A DNA stretch of 11,487 nt from Methylocystaceae bacterium (GTDB lineage Bacteria > Pseudomonadota > Alphaproteobacteria > Rhizobiales > Beijerinckiaceae), in the NCBI GenBank assembly GCA_003152255.1, contig PLZT01000368.1:6204-17690 (forward strand), in the 5' to 3' direction. Under the pieces are notes generated by a model. That model saw only the letters and a program-made list of their open reading frames with translations. It was not told the origin of the DNA and did not search any database. A program made the position numbers and the translations under genes. Below, piece after piece: positions 5,774 through 11,487 of this stretch. Within the stretch, counting starts at the first letter, position 1. Each line of letters opens with the position of its first letter.

Positions 5774-5802
5774 TTGAACTCTATATCTTGACGAGATAGA
5801 TT
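5774..5802 (+). promoter_or_regulatory. Candidate sigma-70 promoter of nrdJ
   Basis: TTGAAC (5774-5779) and TAGATT (5797-5802) are 17 bp apart, with four of six consensus bases in each. The spacer contains NrdR box 2. Transcription from about 5809 would leave a leader of about 245 nt. Confidence 0.45.
5781..5790 (+). promoter_or_regulatory. Candidate NrdR box 2 (over the promoter spacer)
   Basis: The core CTATATCTTG matches CWATATATWG at 9 of 10 positions, and 11 of 16 over the extended box. It lies between the proposed -35 and -10, so binding would block RNA polymerase. Bases 5783-5790 are also the exact reverse complement of 5750-5757 in box 1. Confidence 0.55.
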
Positions 5803-6013
5803 CCTTGACGCACTCTGGAAGCACGCCAGATGACAAAGCGGCGCGGATTCGAAGCGACGTTTGGGACGCCGGCGCTAAGTCGGTCGCTATGTGCGCGCTT
5901 ATCGTCCCGTGTGCGTTCCCCAGTGCATTCGATTGAAAGCGTCCCACCAGGGGCGTCGGCTTTGGCGCGCTCGCTCAGACGAGGCCCCGCCGCCGGCGCC
6001 AAGCGATGGCCCG

Positions 6014-6035
6014 TCGCGCGATTTCGCCCGCGCGA
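6014..6035 (+). other. GC-rich hairpin next to the nrdJ ribosome binding site
   Basis: TCGCGCG (6014-6020) and CGCGCGA (6029-6035) pair perfectly across an 8-nt loop. The stem ends 4 nt before the Shine-Dalgarno AAGGA (6040-6044). It could tune ribosome access or simply keep the site single-stranded. Confidence 0.4.
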
Positions 6036-6054
6036 AAACAAGGAATTGAACGAC

Positions 6055-9000
6055 ATGAAGATCGAGCGGCGTTTCACCACCTCCGGCCAGTCTCCTTACG
6101 CGTCGATCGAGTTTCGCACGACCAAGAGCGAGATCCGCAATCCCGACGGATCGGTGGTGTTCTCGCTCGATAATATCGAGGTTCCCGCGAGCTGGAGCCA
6201 GGTCGCCGCAGACGTGCTGGCGCAGAAATATTTCCGCAAGGCCGGCGTGCCGGCGAAGCTGAAGCGCGTCGAGGAAAACGCGGTCCCCTCCTTCCTGTGG
6301 CGCTCCGTCGCCGATGCGGAGGCGCTCGCCGATCTGCCGAAGGACCAGCGCGCGACCAGCGAGATCAGCGCGCGGCAGGTGTTCGACCGGCTCGCCGGGG
6401 CCTGGACCTATTGGGGTTGGAAGGGCGGCTATTTCGACACGGAGGAAGACGCCCAGGCCTTCAGCGACGAATTGCGCCACATGCTGGCGAGGCAGATGGC
6501 CGCGCCCAATTCGCCGCAATGGTTCAACACCGGCCTGCACTGGGCTTACGGCGTCGACGGCCCCGGCCAGGGCCATTTTTACGTCGACCACGCCAACGGC
6601 AAGCTCGTCAAATCGAAAAGCGCCTACGAGCATCCGCAGCCGCACGCCTGCTTCATCCAGTCGGTCGCCGACGATCTCGTCAACGACGGCGGCATCATGG
6701 ACCTTTGGGTGCGCGAGGCGCGGCTGTTCAAATATGGCTCGGGCTCCGGCTCCAACTTCTCCAATCTGCGCGGCGAGAAGGAGAAGCTCTCGGGCGGCGG
6801 CTCCTCCTCGGGGCTGATGTCCTTCCTCAAGATCGGCGACCGCGCGGCGGGCGCGATCAAATCGGGCGGCACCACGCGCCGCGCCGCCAAGATGGTCGTG
6901 GTCGACGTCGATCACCCGGACATCGAGGCCTTCGTCGAATGGAAGGTGAAGGAGGAAGAGAAAGTCGCGGCGCTGGTCGCCGGCTCGAAGATCGTCAAGA
7001 AACACCTCAAGGCCATTTTGCGCGCCTGCGTGAACTGCCAGGGGTCGAACGACGATTGCTTCAACGCGGAAATGAATCCGGCGCTAAAGCGCGAGATCAA
7101 GCTCGCGCGCCGCGAGGAGGTTCCGGACGCGCTGATCAAGCGGGTGATCCAATATGCGCGCCAGGGCTTCAAGGACATGGAGTTCGACACTTACAACATC
7201 GATTGGGACAGCGAGGCGTATCTCACCGTCTCCGGCCAGAATTCCAACAACACCGTGCGCGTCACCGACGCCTTTTTGCGCGCGGTGGAGGAGGACAAGG
7301 ACTGGACGCTGATCCGCCGCCTCGACCACAAGCCCGCCAAGACCGTCAAGGCGCGCGATCTCTGGGGCAAGATCGGTTACGCCGCCTGGGCTTCCGCCGA
7401 TCCCGGCGTTCAGTTCCACACGACGATCAACGACTGGCACACCTGCCCGGCCGGCGGCGAGATCAGGGCGTCGAACCCCTGCTCCGAATATATGTTCATC
7501 GACGACACCGCCTGTAATCTCGCCTCGCTCAATCTGTTGCAGTTCCGCGACGAGGCGACGAAGCGCATCGACATCGACGCCTATGAACACGCCGTCAGGC
7601 TATGGACCGTCGTGCTCGAAATCTCCGTGCTGATGGCGCAGTTCCCCTCGCGCGAGATCGCGCAGCTCTCCTATGACTACCGCACGCTGGGGCTCGGCTA
7701 CGCCAATGTCGGCGGTCTCCTGATGTCGTCGGGCGTCGCCTATGACAGCGCGGCGGGCCGCGCCATCGCCGGCGCGCTGTCGGCGATCATGACCGGCGTC
7801 GCCTATGCGACATCGGCCGAAATGGCCAAGGAGCGCGGCCCCTTCGCCCGCTTCATGGAGAACCGCGAGCCGATGCTGCGGATCATCCGCAATCATCGCC
7901 GCGCCGCGCTCGGCGAGCACGTCGGTTACGAAAAACTGGCCACGGCGCCGACGCCGCTGGATCACGCCGCCTGCCCCGACAAGGCGCTGATCGCCGCCGC
8001 CGAGCGCGCCTGGGAGACCGCGCTCACCCAGGGCGGGCTTTACGGCTATCGCAACGCGCAGGTCACCGTCGTCGCGCCGACCGGCACCATCGGCCTCGTG
8101 ATGGACTGCGACACCACCGGCATCGAGCCCGATTTCGCGCTGGTGAAATTCAAGAAGCTGGCCGGCGGCGGCTATCTCAAGATCGTCAACCGCGCCGCGC
8201 CGGAAGCGTTGCGCGCGCTCGGCTATCGCGAGAGCGAGATCGCCGAGATGGAGGCCTATGCGGTCGGCCACGCGACGCTCTCCAACGCGCCGGCGATCAA
8301 CACTGGATCGCTGCGCGCCAAGGGTCTTACGGACGAGAAGCTGGCCGTCGTCGAGAAGTCGCTCGCGGGCGCCTTCGACATAAAATTCGTCTTCAACAAA
8401 TGGACGCTGGGCGCGGATTTCCTCGCCGGCGCGCTGAAGATTCCGGCGAGCGCGATGGAGGACAAGAACTTCGACCTCCTCACGCATCTGGGCTTTTCGC
8501 GCTCGGACATCGAAGCCGCCAATGTGCATATTTGCGGCGCGATGACGCTGGAGGGCGCGCCCTTCCTGAAGCCCGAACACTACGCCGTGTTCGACTGCGC
8601 CAATCCCTGCGGGCGCCTGGGCAAGCGCTATCTCTCGGTCGAGTCGCACATTCGCATGATGGCGGCGGCGCAGCCCTTCATCTCCGGCGCGATCTCCAAG
8701 ACCATCAACATGCCCAATGACGCGAGCATAGAGGATTGCGAGGCGGCCTATCTGCTCTCCTGGCGCCTCGCGCTCAAGGCCAACGCGCTTTATCGCGATG
8801 GCTCCAAGCTGTCGCAGCCGCTGTCCTCGCAACTGATCTCCGGCGACGACGAGGACGAGGATGCCCCCGACCGCGTCGAGGAGCTGGTCGCGGCGAACAG
8901 CCCGGCGCGCGCGACACAGGTCGCCGAGCGCATCGTCGAGCGCATCGTGCATCAGGTGGTGCGCGAGCGCGAAAAACTGCCGAACCGCCGCAAGAGCTAC

Positions 9001-9726
9001 ATCCAGAAAGCCGCCGTCGGCGGGCACAAGGTCTATCTGCACACCGGCGAATATGAAGATGGACGGCTCGGCGAAATTTTTATCGACATGCACAAGGAAG
9101 GCGCGGCCTTCCGCAGCCTGATGAATAATTTCGCCATCGCGATTTCGCTCGGCCTGCAATATGGCGTGCCGCTCGAGGAATATGTCGACGCCTTCACCTT
9201 CACGCGCTTCGAGCCGTCGGGCCCGGTGCAGGGCAATGACGCGATCAAATTCGCGACCTCGATTCTCGACTATGTGTTCCGCGAACTCGCGGTCTCCTAT
9301 CTCGGCCGCAACGATCTCGCGCATGTCTCGCCCGAGGACATCGGCCACGACGTGCTCGGCAAGGGCGAGCACGAGGGCAAGCCGCCGGAGGGGACGTCGG
9401 TCTCGCGCGGCCTCGTGCGCTCCAGGGCGGAGCGGCTGACCGTGGTGAACAAGAGCGAGCCCCCGGCCGGCGGCGGCGCGCGCAATTTCTCAGGGAGCGC
9501 GGCGGTGGCGCTAAAGGCCGAACCCGCGCGAGAAGAAGAGCTGGTGTCCCTGCTCGGCTGGACGGAGCCGGCGAAAACCGTTTCCGGCGTGGCCGAAAAA
9601 CGGGCCGAGGCCAGGATGAAGGGATACGTGGGCGAGGCGTGTCCGGAGTGCGCGAATTTTACCTTGGTGCGCAATGGGACGTGTTTGAAGTGCGAGACTT
9701 GCGGGAGCACGACGGGGTGTAGTTGA
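6055..9726 (+). CDS. nrdJ: Adenosylcobalamin-dependent (class II) ribonucleoside-diphosphate reductase
   Basis: NrdJ reduces ribonucleotides to deoxyribonucleotides for DNA synthesis, using a thiyl radical made from adenosylcobalamin; it needs no oxygen and no separate radical subunit. The product has 1223 residues, the long form usual in alphaproteobacteria. Visible sites: the first redox cysteine C199 (HACFIQS), the N474-P-C476-S-E478 active site with the radical cysteine, and the P675-T-G-T-I phosphate-binding turn followed by GIEP. An acidic linker (GDDEDED, about 930) leads to a TSCPD-type domain (about 980-1090). The C-terminus carries C1196, C1199, C1210, C1213, C1216 and C1222, a zinc-ribbon-like pattern whose last cysteines would re-reduce the active site. 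The ATG at 6055 (MKIERRFTT) matches the family start and has AAGGA 10 nt upstream. It is likely NrdR-controlled. The 590-residue ORF on the other strand is a shadow. Confidence 0.97.
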   Translation: MKIERRFTTSGQSPYASIEFRTTKSEIRNPDGSVVFSLDNIEVPASWSQVAADVLAQKYFRKAGVPAKLKRVEENAVPSFLWRSVADAEALADLPKDQRATSEISARQVFDRLAGAWTYWGWKGGYFDTEEDAQAFSDELRHMLARQMAAPNSPQWFNTGLHWAYGVDGPGQGHFYVDHANGKLVKSKSAYEHPQPHACFIQSVADDLVNDGGIMDLWVREARLFKYGSGSGSNFSNLRGEKEKLSGGGSSSGLMSFLKIGDRAAGAIKSGGTTRRAAKMVVVDVDHPDIEAFVEWKVKEEEKVAALVAGSKIVKKHLKAILRACVNCQGSNDDCFNAEMNPALKREIKLARREEVPDALIKRVIQYARQGFKDMEFDTYNIDWDSEAYLTVSGQNSNNTVRVTDAFLRAVEEDKDWTLIRRLDHKPAKTVKARDLWGKIGYAAWASADPGVQFHTTINDWHTCPAGGEIRASNPCSEYMFIDDTACNLASLNLLQFRDEATKRIDIDAYEHAVRLWTVVLEISVLMAQFPSREIAQLSYDYRTLGLGYANVGGLLMSSGVAYDSAAGRAIAGALSAIMTGVAYATSAEMAKERGPFARFMENREPMLRIIRNHRRAALGEHVGYEKLATAPTPLDHAACPDKALIAAAERAWETALTQGGLYGYRNAQVTVVAPTGTIGLVMDCDTTGIEPDFALVKFKKLAGGGYLKIVNRAAPEALRALGYRESEIAEMEAYAVGHATLSNAPAINTGSLRAKGLTDEKLAVVEKSLAGAFDIKFVFNKWTLGADFLAGALKIPASAMEDKNFDLLTHLGFSRSDIEAANVHICGAMTLEGAPFLKPEHYAVFDCANPCGRLGKRYLSVESHIRMMAAAQPFISGAISKTINMPNDASIEDCEAAYLLSWRLALKANALYRDGSKLSQPLSSQLISGDDEDEDAPDRVEELVAANSPARATQVAERIVERIVHQVVREREKLPNRRKSYIQKAAVGGHKVYLHTGEYEDGRLGEIFIDMHKEGAAFRSLMNNFAIAISLGLQYGVPLEEYVDAFTFTRFEPSGPVQGNDAIKFATSILDYVFRELAVSYLGRNDLAHVSPEDIGHDVLGKGEHEGKPPEGTSVSRGLVRSRAERLTVVNKSEPPAGGGARNFSGSAAVALKAEPAREEELVSLLGWTEPAKTVSGVAEKRAEARMKGYVGEACPECANFTLVRNGTCLKCETCGSTTGCS

Positions 9727-9771
9727 GGGCGGAGTGGAGCGCAAAAAGGACTAAGTTTTGGAGGTGTTGGC

Positions 9772-10410
9772 ATGCTACCGTCGAAAGAAGATCAGATTGA
9801 AGCTCTAGCTATGGAAGCAAGAACCAGATGGGGCTTAATTTACCAGCGCTGTCCTTGCGTGCTTACCTGTGTTTTTAAGCTTCAGAATGAATGGCTGATT
9901 TCTGGTTATCATAGAGTTCCAAACGAATACTTGCCAGATGACGAAGCCCAATACGATCCACATTTGCGTGTATTACGCTTAAGGGAGTCAGTGTTTTGCG
10001 CCGCGAACGATTTTTTGAGTTCATCTACTGCTAGGAGGCGCGCCCGTTTCACCGTTATGCACGAGATCGGTCATGTCTTGCGTGGCCACAACCGAGTGCG
10101 GCACAGGAATATTTCGAACAGAAAGATCGAAAAGATTGTAATGCAGACACAGGTTGATGAGAGTGAAGCTGATAGGTTCGCGAGCGCGTTTCTCGTCCCA
10201 GTTCACCTCGTCGATATAAATCGTTCTCCGACTGCACGAGATATTTCCGAGGAATTTCTAATAAGCATTCGCGCAGCTGAAATCCGTCTTGAGGAATTGA
10301 CCCGTCTCCATCGGAGAAAAAATAATATTAAACGCGATACGCCCGATTTCGTTCGGGATTACTTGCTTGAGGCAAAAGGTAGAGGGGTTGACGTAAAAAG
10401 CATAGACTGA
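9772..10410 (+). CDS. ImmA/IrrE-family metallo-endopeptidase (COG2856 type)
   Basis: This 212-residue protein has the zinc protease signature H97-E98-I-G-H101 inside RRARFTVMHEIGHVLRGH, and downstream E130-S-E132-A-D-R-F-A-S-A-F-L-V-P, where the third zinc ligand of the family lies. ImmA/IrrE peptidases usually cleave a partner repressor of the Xre or cI type, as in ICEBs1 ImmR or the DdrO system, to switch on mobile-element or stress genes. No helix-turn-helix domain is fused and no Xre gene is adjacent, so the target is unknown. GGAGG 7 nt before the ATG is a strong ribosome binding site. The gene is clearly richer in A+T than nrdJ and uses A/T-ending codons freely, a sign of recent transfer. 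It begins 45 bp after nrdJ with no terminator seen and converges on the parD-type gene. Confidence 0.88.
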   Translation: MLPSKEDQIEALAMEARTRWGLIYQRCPCVLTCVFKLQNEWLISGYHRVPNEYLPDDEAQYDPHLRVLRLRESVFCAANDFLSSSTARRRARFTVMHEIGHVLRGHNRVRHRNISNRKIEKIVMQTQVDESEADRFASAFLVPVHLVDINRSPTARDISEEFLISIRAAEIRLEELTRLHRRKNNIKRDTPDFVRDYLLEAKGRGVDVKSID

Positions 10411-10459
10411 GTTTGCGTCTGAATTCCGGCAACCGGCACCGTGTTCCAGTAACATATTG

Positions 10460-10472
10460 TATCACTGTGATA
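10460..10472. other. Short perfect inverted repeat between convergent genes
   Basis: TATCAC-T-GTGATA lies in the 87-bp gap between the ImmA-like and ParD-like genes. It has no T-run and no G+C stem, so it is a poor terminator. It could be a leftover operator or a recombination scar. The A+T-rich segment ends just after it, near 10480-10500. Confidence 0.3.
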
Positions 10473-10497
10473 ATCGCAAGCATCTTGGCAGGTGTGT

Positions 10498-10743
10498 CTA
10501 TGACGGCCGCCCCGCGCGCTTCTTCGCGATAAACGCCTCGAAGTCGAACGGCGTCGATGCGCCGCTCGTCTCGCCTTCGATGAGCGCGGCGCGCAGCGCT
10601 TCGAGCTTCGTTTCGCGCTCTTCCAGAAGGCGCAGGCCGGCGTGCACGACATCGCTGGCCGAGTCATAGCGCCCGGCGGCGACTTGGGCTTCGACGAAGG
10701 CTTTGAAATGGTCGCCGATGACGACGGCTGTGTCTTTGGGCAT
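10498..10743 (-). CDS. ParD-type ribbon-helix-helix antitoxin without an adjacent ParE
   Basis: This 81-residue protein has the ParD pattern: a short DNA-contacting strand (KDTAVVIGDHF, residues 3-13), the ribbon-helix-helix core FVEAQVAAGRYDSASDVVHAGLRLLEERE, a linker, and the toxin-binding tail STPFDFEAFIAKKRAG. ParD dimers neutralise the ParE gyrase poison and repress their own operon. A parE gene normally overlaps or closely follows parD, but only 87 bp separate this stop from the opposing ImmA-like gene and no RelE/ParE-fold frame fits there. This is therefore a solitary antitoxin. The ATG at 10743 has GAGG 7 nt upstream and matches the family start; the open frame upstream to 10998 is in phase but not expected to belong to it. 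Composition is high G+C like most of the window. Confidence 0.87.
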   Translation of the reverse strand: MPKDTAVVIGDHFKAFVEAQVAAGRYDSASDVVHAGLRLLEERETKLEALRAALIEGETSGASTPFDFEAFIAKKRAGRPS

Positions 10744-11040
10744 GGCTGATCCTCGATGAAATTTTTTATCAAGATTTGTCGGTGGCGACAATGCGAGTGC
10801 GGGGCTTTCCAACGAATTCACGATCTTGCGCGTCACGTCACCCGAACCTCGAACCGCCAAAATCAGCGGCCAAGCGAAGACATAAGCGGCGGCGAGGGCG
10901 ATCGTCACGCCGGCGATATGCGCGAAGGCTACAAGCTTCACGTTCTTATTGCGCCGCCAAGCTTGCCGATCCCGGCTGGAACAAAAGCCGATCGCCAACG
11001 TTGACGATAGTGATATTCCTCCTAGTCGTTTGGGGCGAAA
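10744..11040. other. Divergent region between ParD and methyltransferase genes
   Basis: These 297 bp hold the parD promoter and operator near the left end. Upstream, in phase with parD on the minus strand, an open frame could begin at GTG 10941 and encodes one strong hydrophobic stretch (LVAFAHIAGVTIALAAAYVF), but it has no good ribosome binding site and would be fused to ParD. It may be a chance frame or a remnant of a membrane gene. No clear promoter for the methyltransferase was found. Confidence 0.45.
10763..10791 (-). promoter_or_regulatory. Candidate parD promoter with an overlapping operator
   Basis: On the minus strand TTGTCG (10791-10786) and TAAAAA (10768-10763) are 17 bp apart, each with 4 of 6 consensus bases. 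Bases 10776-10791 form a perfect inverted repeat, TTGTCG-GTGG-CGACAA, covering the -35 and part of the spacer. ParD proteins repress their own promoters, so this is a reasonable operator. The leader would be only about 13 nt and contains the Shine-Dalgarno. Confidence 0.45.
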
Positions 11041-11487
11041 ATGGCGCCTGCCGGTGAAGCTTTAGTGGAAGTAGGTCGATACCTTAAAGGCAGGGGATAT
11101 CAATTTGTCACGGTCACGCCCGCTACCCATCGCCTTATCAACGCCAAGCCGGGTCATAAGTCAGCGACTTTAGCGTCAATATTCGGCTGGAGCAGATGGG
11201 TCCGAATCGAGGAAGTCGATCAAACCCTTCTCGAGTTGCTGAAGACCGCCGAAGTCATTGAGTTCAAAGACGGGTTCGCTCGCGTGACGGTGAGATTTTC
11301 GACGCTGGGCGACCAACTCTTCGTCCATTCCGCCTACCCTACGGAAAGCGAGGATTCGGTCTTTTTCGGTCCCGACACTTATCGCTACTGCCGGGCCATT
11401 CGTTACGACATCGCGAATCTTCCACCAAAAGACGGACTTACTATCCTCGATCTTGGCTGCGGTTGCGGAGTGGGAGGGCTATATGCG
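11041..11487 (+). CDS. Class I SAM-dependent methyltransferase, N-terminal part (3' end beyond the window)
   Basis: The 149 visible codons stay open to the window edge. Residues 1-110 are an extra N-terminal domain (EALVEVGRYLKGRGYQF, then RIEEVDQTLLELLKTAEVIE) that could recognise the substrate. They lead to SVFFGPDTYRYCRAIR and the glycine-rich SAM-binding motif I, T134-I-L-D-L-G-C-G-C-G-V-G-G. The FFGPDTYR motif just ahead of motif I recalls small-molecule, rRNA or release-factor-type methyltransferases of the MTS class, but the NPPY-type catalytic motif lies outside, so the substrate cannot be named. The ATG at 11041 is the first start after an in-frame TAG at 11023-11025. The ribosome binding site is weak (GGGGCGA). 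It is divergent from parD and looks independent of it. Confidence 0.8.
   Translation, partial: MAPAGEALVEVGRYLKGRGYQFVTVTPATHRLINAKPGHKSATLASIFGWSRWVRIEEVDQTLLELLKTAEVIEFKDGFARVTVRFSTLGDQLFVHSAYPTESEDSVFFGPDTYRYCRAIRYDIANLPPKDGLTILDLGCGCGVGGLYA

Larger units (their letters stand above)
5469..6054. other. Divergent intergenic region between MxaD-like A and nrdJ
   Basis: These 586 bp hold no convincing gene. The left third, the leader side of MxaD-like A, contains three hairpins and a weak minus-strand promoter. The middle (about 5640-5810) is A+T-richer and holds the two candidate NrdR boxes and the nrdJ promoter. The right part (5810-6054) would be the nrdJ leader. An open frame from an ATG at 5830 runs in phase into nrdJ but lacks a ribosome binding site and has an Arg/Ser-rich composition typical of noncoding high-G+C DNA. 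Confidence 0.7.

Noticed and set aside
5803..6054. Cobalamin riboswitch before nrdJ
   Set aside because: No B12 box or conserved core sequence of the AdoCbl riboswitch was found on the plus strand, although such elements do control nrdJ in some bacteria.
5830..6054. A 75-residue N-terminal extension of NrdJ from the ATG at 5830
   Set aside because: It has no ribosome binding site and an Arg/Ser/Pro-rich composition, while the ATG at 6055 matches the usual start of the family and has AAGGA upstream.
7600..9372. 590-residue open frame on the minus strand opposite nrdJ
   Set aside because: It is antisense to an unmistakable gene, with composition typical of high-G+C shadow frames and no recognisable domain.
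10258..10455. Candidate toxin partner for ParD on the minus strand
   Set aside because: The frame lies mostly antisense to the ImmA-like gene, is not spaced like a parE and shows no RelE/ParE-fold features.

Overview
The window looks like chromosomal DNA of an alphaproteobacterium, most likely a methylotrophic member of the Hyphomicrobiales (Methylocystis/Methylosinus/Methylobacterium type). This rests on the high G+C, the aat / DUF2155 / NDUFA12 neighbourhood typical of alphaproteobacteria, a large single-chain adenosylcobalamin-dependent ribonucleotide reductase of the alphaproteobacterial form, and two secreted proteins resembling the methanol-oxidation accessory protein MxaD. The assignment is an inference from protein families; no rRNA or other taxonomic marker is present.

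Layout. Bases 1-1064 (minus strand) hold the N-terminal part of a glutathione S-transferase and a glycine-zipper lipoprotein with a Gly-Pro repeat tail. At 1331-2056 (plus) lies aat, the N-end-rule leucyl/phenylalanyl transferase. It runs tail to tail into, and overlaps by 55 bp, a minus-strand run read from about 5500 down to 2002: MxaD-like protein A, a dispersed-type inverted repeat, MxaD-like protein B, a seven-bladed YVTN propeller, the complex I accessory subunit NDUFA12, a possible 31-residue membrane peptide and a secreted DUF2155 protein. The first three genes form a periplasmic unit that probably assists a PQQ-type dehydrogenase or its cytochrome. The last two belong to an older, widely conserved housekeeping cluster.

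A 586-bp divergent intergenic region (5469-6054) separates this run from nrdJ (6055-9726, plus). On the nrdJ side it carries two candidate NrdR boxes exactly 31 bp apart, overlapping a plausible sigma-70 promoter, then a leader of about 245 nt ending in a GC-rich hairpin just before the ribosome binding site. On the MxaD side it holds three close-set hairpins. No cobalamin riboswitch was recognised.

Downstream of nrdJ the composition changes. An A+T-richer ImmA/IrrE-type metallopeptidase gene (9772-10410) without its usual Xre-type partner faces a ParD-type antitoxin gene (10498-10743, minus) that has no parE behind it. ParD has a good candidate promoter with a perfect inverted repeat as a possible autoregulatory operator. 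This piece looks like a remodelled accessory island. The window ends inside a plus-strand SAM-dependent methyltransferase gene (11041 onward).

I found no CRISPR array, tRNA, rRNA, transposase or att site.
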